From Paralithodes platypus (Eukaryota > Arthropoda > Malacostraca > Decapoda > Lithodidae), in NCBI GenBank assembly GCA_032716605.1, contig CM064480.1, positions 22,097,651 through 22,161,650 on the forward strand: 64,000 bases of DNA, read 5' to 3'. Shown one piece after another: positions 62,911-64,000 of the stretch. Made by a program: the position numbers and the translations under genes. A model generated the notes under the pieces. That model was not told the origin of the DNA and searched no databases. It worked only from the letters and a program-made list of their open reading frames with translations. Numbering within the stretch: the stretch's first letter is position 1; every line of letters starts with the position of its first letter.

Positions 62911-64000
62911 TGTACGTTGGCCAAGACCGAAGTACAGTTCCTAGGCCACATCGTATCTGACCAAGGAATTGCACCAGACCCCCACAATCTAGATGCTATT
63001 GGGAAAATTTCCCTCCCCACTAACGTCAAAGGAGTCCGAGCATTTCTCGGACTAGCCTCCTACTATAGAAGATTTGTGAAAAACTTTGCCACCATTGCTA
63101 AGCCTCTTCATGACCTCACCAAGAAAGATGAACCATTCCTATGGACACCGCCACGCCTGCAGGCCTTCAATACCCTGAAGGAATTGTTGAATGCCTCACC
63201 CATCGTCTCTTTCCCCGACTACACCCAACCCTTCCGATTATACACCGATGTCTCCCAAACTGGAATAGGTGCCGTGTTAGGACAGACACGAGAGGGCAGA
63301 GAACACATCACAGCCTGTGCCAGCCGAACCCTAAATCCAGCAGAAGTAAACTACCCTGTGACTAAGAGAGAATGCCTGGGTATCATCTGGGCCCTGCAAC
63401 ATTTTAAGGCCTATTTAGACGGGGTAAACGTCACCATCATCACCGACCACCACGCCTTACAATGGTTAAGGAAGTCTGACACCAAGAATGCTTCAACTGT
63501 CAGATGGAGAGAAAGTTTAGAAGAATTTGACTTCGAGATAGCTTACAGGCCTGGGAAACTCCACACCAATGCTGACGCACTGTCCCGACTACCAACTGTT
63601 TCCACACCAGAGACCCCCCCCCCCCCACCCCTTGGAGATGCACCCCATTTTAGCCGTCCACCATCAAAATTCCGCAGATCAAGAGCAACAACAACTACTC
63701 AAGCAATTTCAAAGACAAGAAAAACCTGACTGGATGCCCCGAACCATATTCTCCCAACTCACTAGACGAGGACATAATCTGTTCACACCCGAAGGGAAAA
63801 TTGTAATAACCCCAGCCACTGCCCTAGCCACTATGCAATCCATCCATATGCATAATGGCATCCATTTGGCCCAACGGAAGCTGACTGCCACCTTCCAACA
63901 GGTGTATTGGACCCCTTCCCCCTACATCATTGCCAAACGGTTCACCGAAGCCTGTCGCGCCTGTGCCCTAGGCAAGGACAGGACCCGCACCCCAGGATCT
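62911..64000 (+). pseudogene. gypsy-3 Pol, continued: RT end, RNase H, start of integrase
   Basis: Resumes directly after the duplicated TGTAC: VQFLGHIVSDQGIAPDP, YYRRFVKNFATIAKPLHDL, RNase H with TDVSQTGIGAVLG and ITDHHALQWL (Asp retained), and PGKLHTNADALSR. A C-run (about 63612-63625) changes the frame; the integrase zinc region continues in another frame from about 63640 (MHNGIH, CRACALGKDRT) and leaves the window at 64000. Confidence 0.9.

Overview
The window looks like a repeat-rich intergenic or heterochromatic stretch of an animal genome, built almost entirely from nested mobile elements. I found no host protein gene, rRNA, functional tRNA or CRISPR array. Evidence for a eukaryote: TATA- and AATAAA-bearing LTRs, a BED-finger hAT exon with a plausible splice donor, tRNA-derived SINEs, TTAA-flanked MITEs and microsatellites. 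DIRS elements with tyrosine recombinases, hAT and piggyBac-like MITEs and AGGCCTA-rich simple sequence point to an aquatic invertebrate. DIRS elements are known to be widespread in decapod crustaceans, but the species cannot be decided from this sequence.

Layout, left to right. (1) 1-222: 5' end of a DIRS element (DIRS-0). (2) 223-9496: DIRS-A, minus strand, with inverted terminal repeats, an internal complementary region, an intact tyrosine recombinase, and damaged gag and RT (the RT is cut by a TTAA MITE). (3) 9701-18607 plus 27291-27750: Ty3/gypsy element gypsy-1, plus strand, whose 3' LTR was split by (4) DIRS-B, 18608-27290, plus strand, with open gag and RT and one frameshift in the recombinase. 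(5) 27751-29220: LTR scraps and TTAA MITEs. (6) 29225-29686 and 47675-51556: the two halves of an older, diverged DIRS-D (minus strand), separated by two hAT elements lying 2 bp apart: hAT-1 (29687-43260) and hAT-2 (43263-47674). hAT-1 contains a MITE, a minisatellite and all of DIRS-C (32109-42914, plus strand). DIRS-C itself carries a SINE and three TTAA MITEs. (7) 51557-52479 and 62911-64000: a diverged gypsy-3 pol, interrupted by (8) gypsy-2, 52480-62910, minus strand, with two LTRs and a 5-bp target duplication TGTAC.

Two families dominate. The DIRS family encodes Gag (Cys-rich head, RS-like middle, Gly/Arg tail), RT-RNase H with a downstream Dam-like region, and a 326-residue tyrosine recombinase, in successive -1 frames. 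The gypsy family encodes Gag and a protease-RT-RNase H-integrase Pol joined by what looks like a programmed -1 frameshift site: slippery G GGT TTT, 6-nt spacer, 9-bp GC stem. This site is conserved in both copies.

Most noteworthy: the frameshift site; a 377-bp segment that is inverted between the two LTRs of gypsy-2 and carries an extension of the pol reading frame; a DIRS 3' UTR hairpin with a compensatory base-pair change; evenly spaced ACCCG-S-CGGGT palindromes in the DIRS leader; and four TTAA MITE families, one present twice in opposite orientation inside one DIRS copy.
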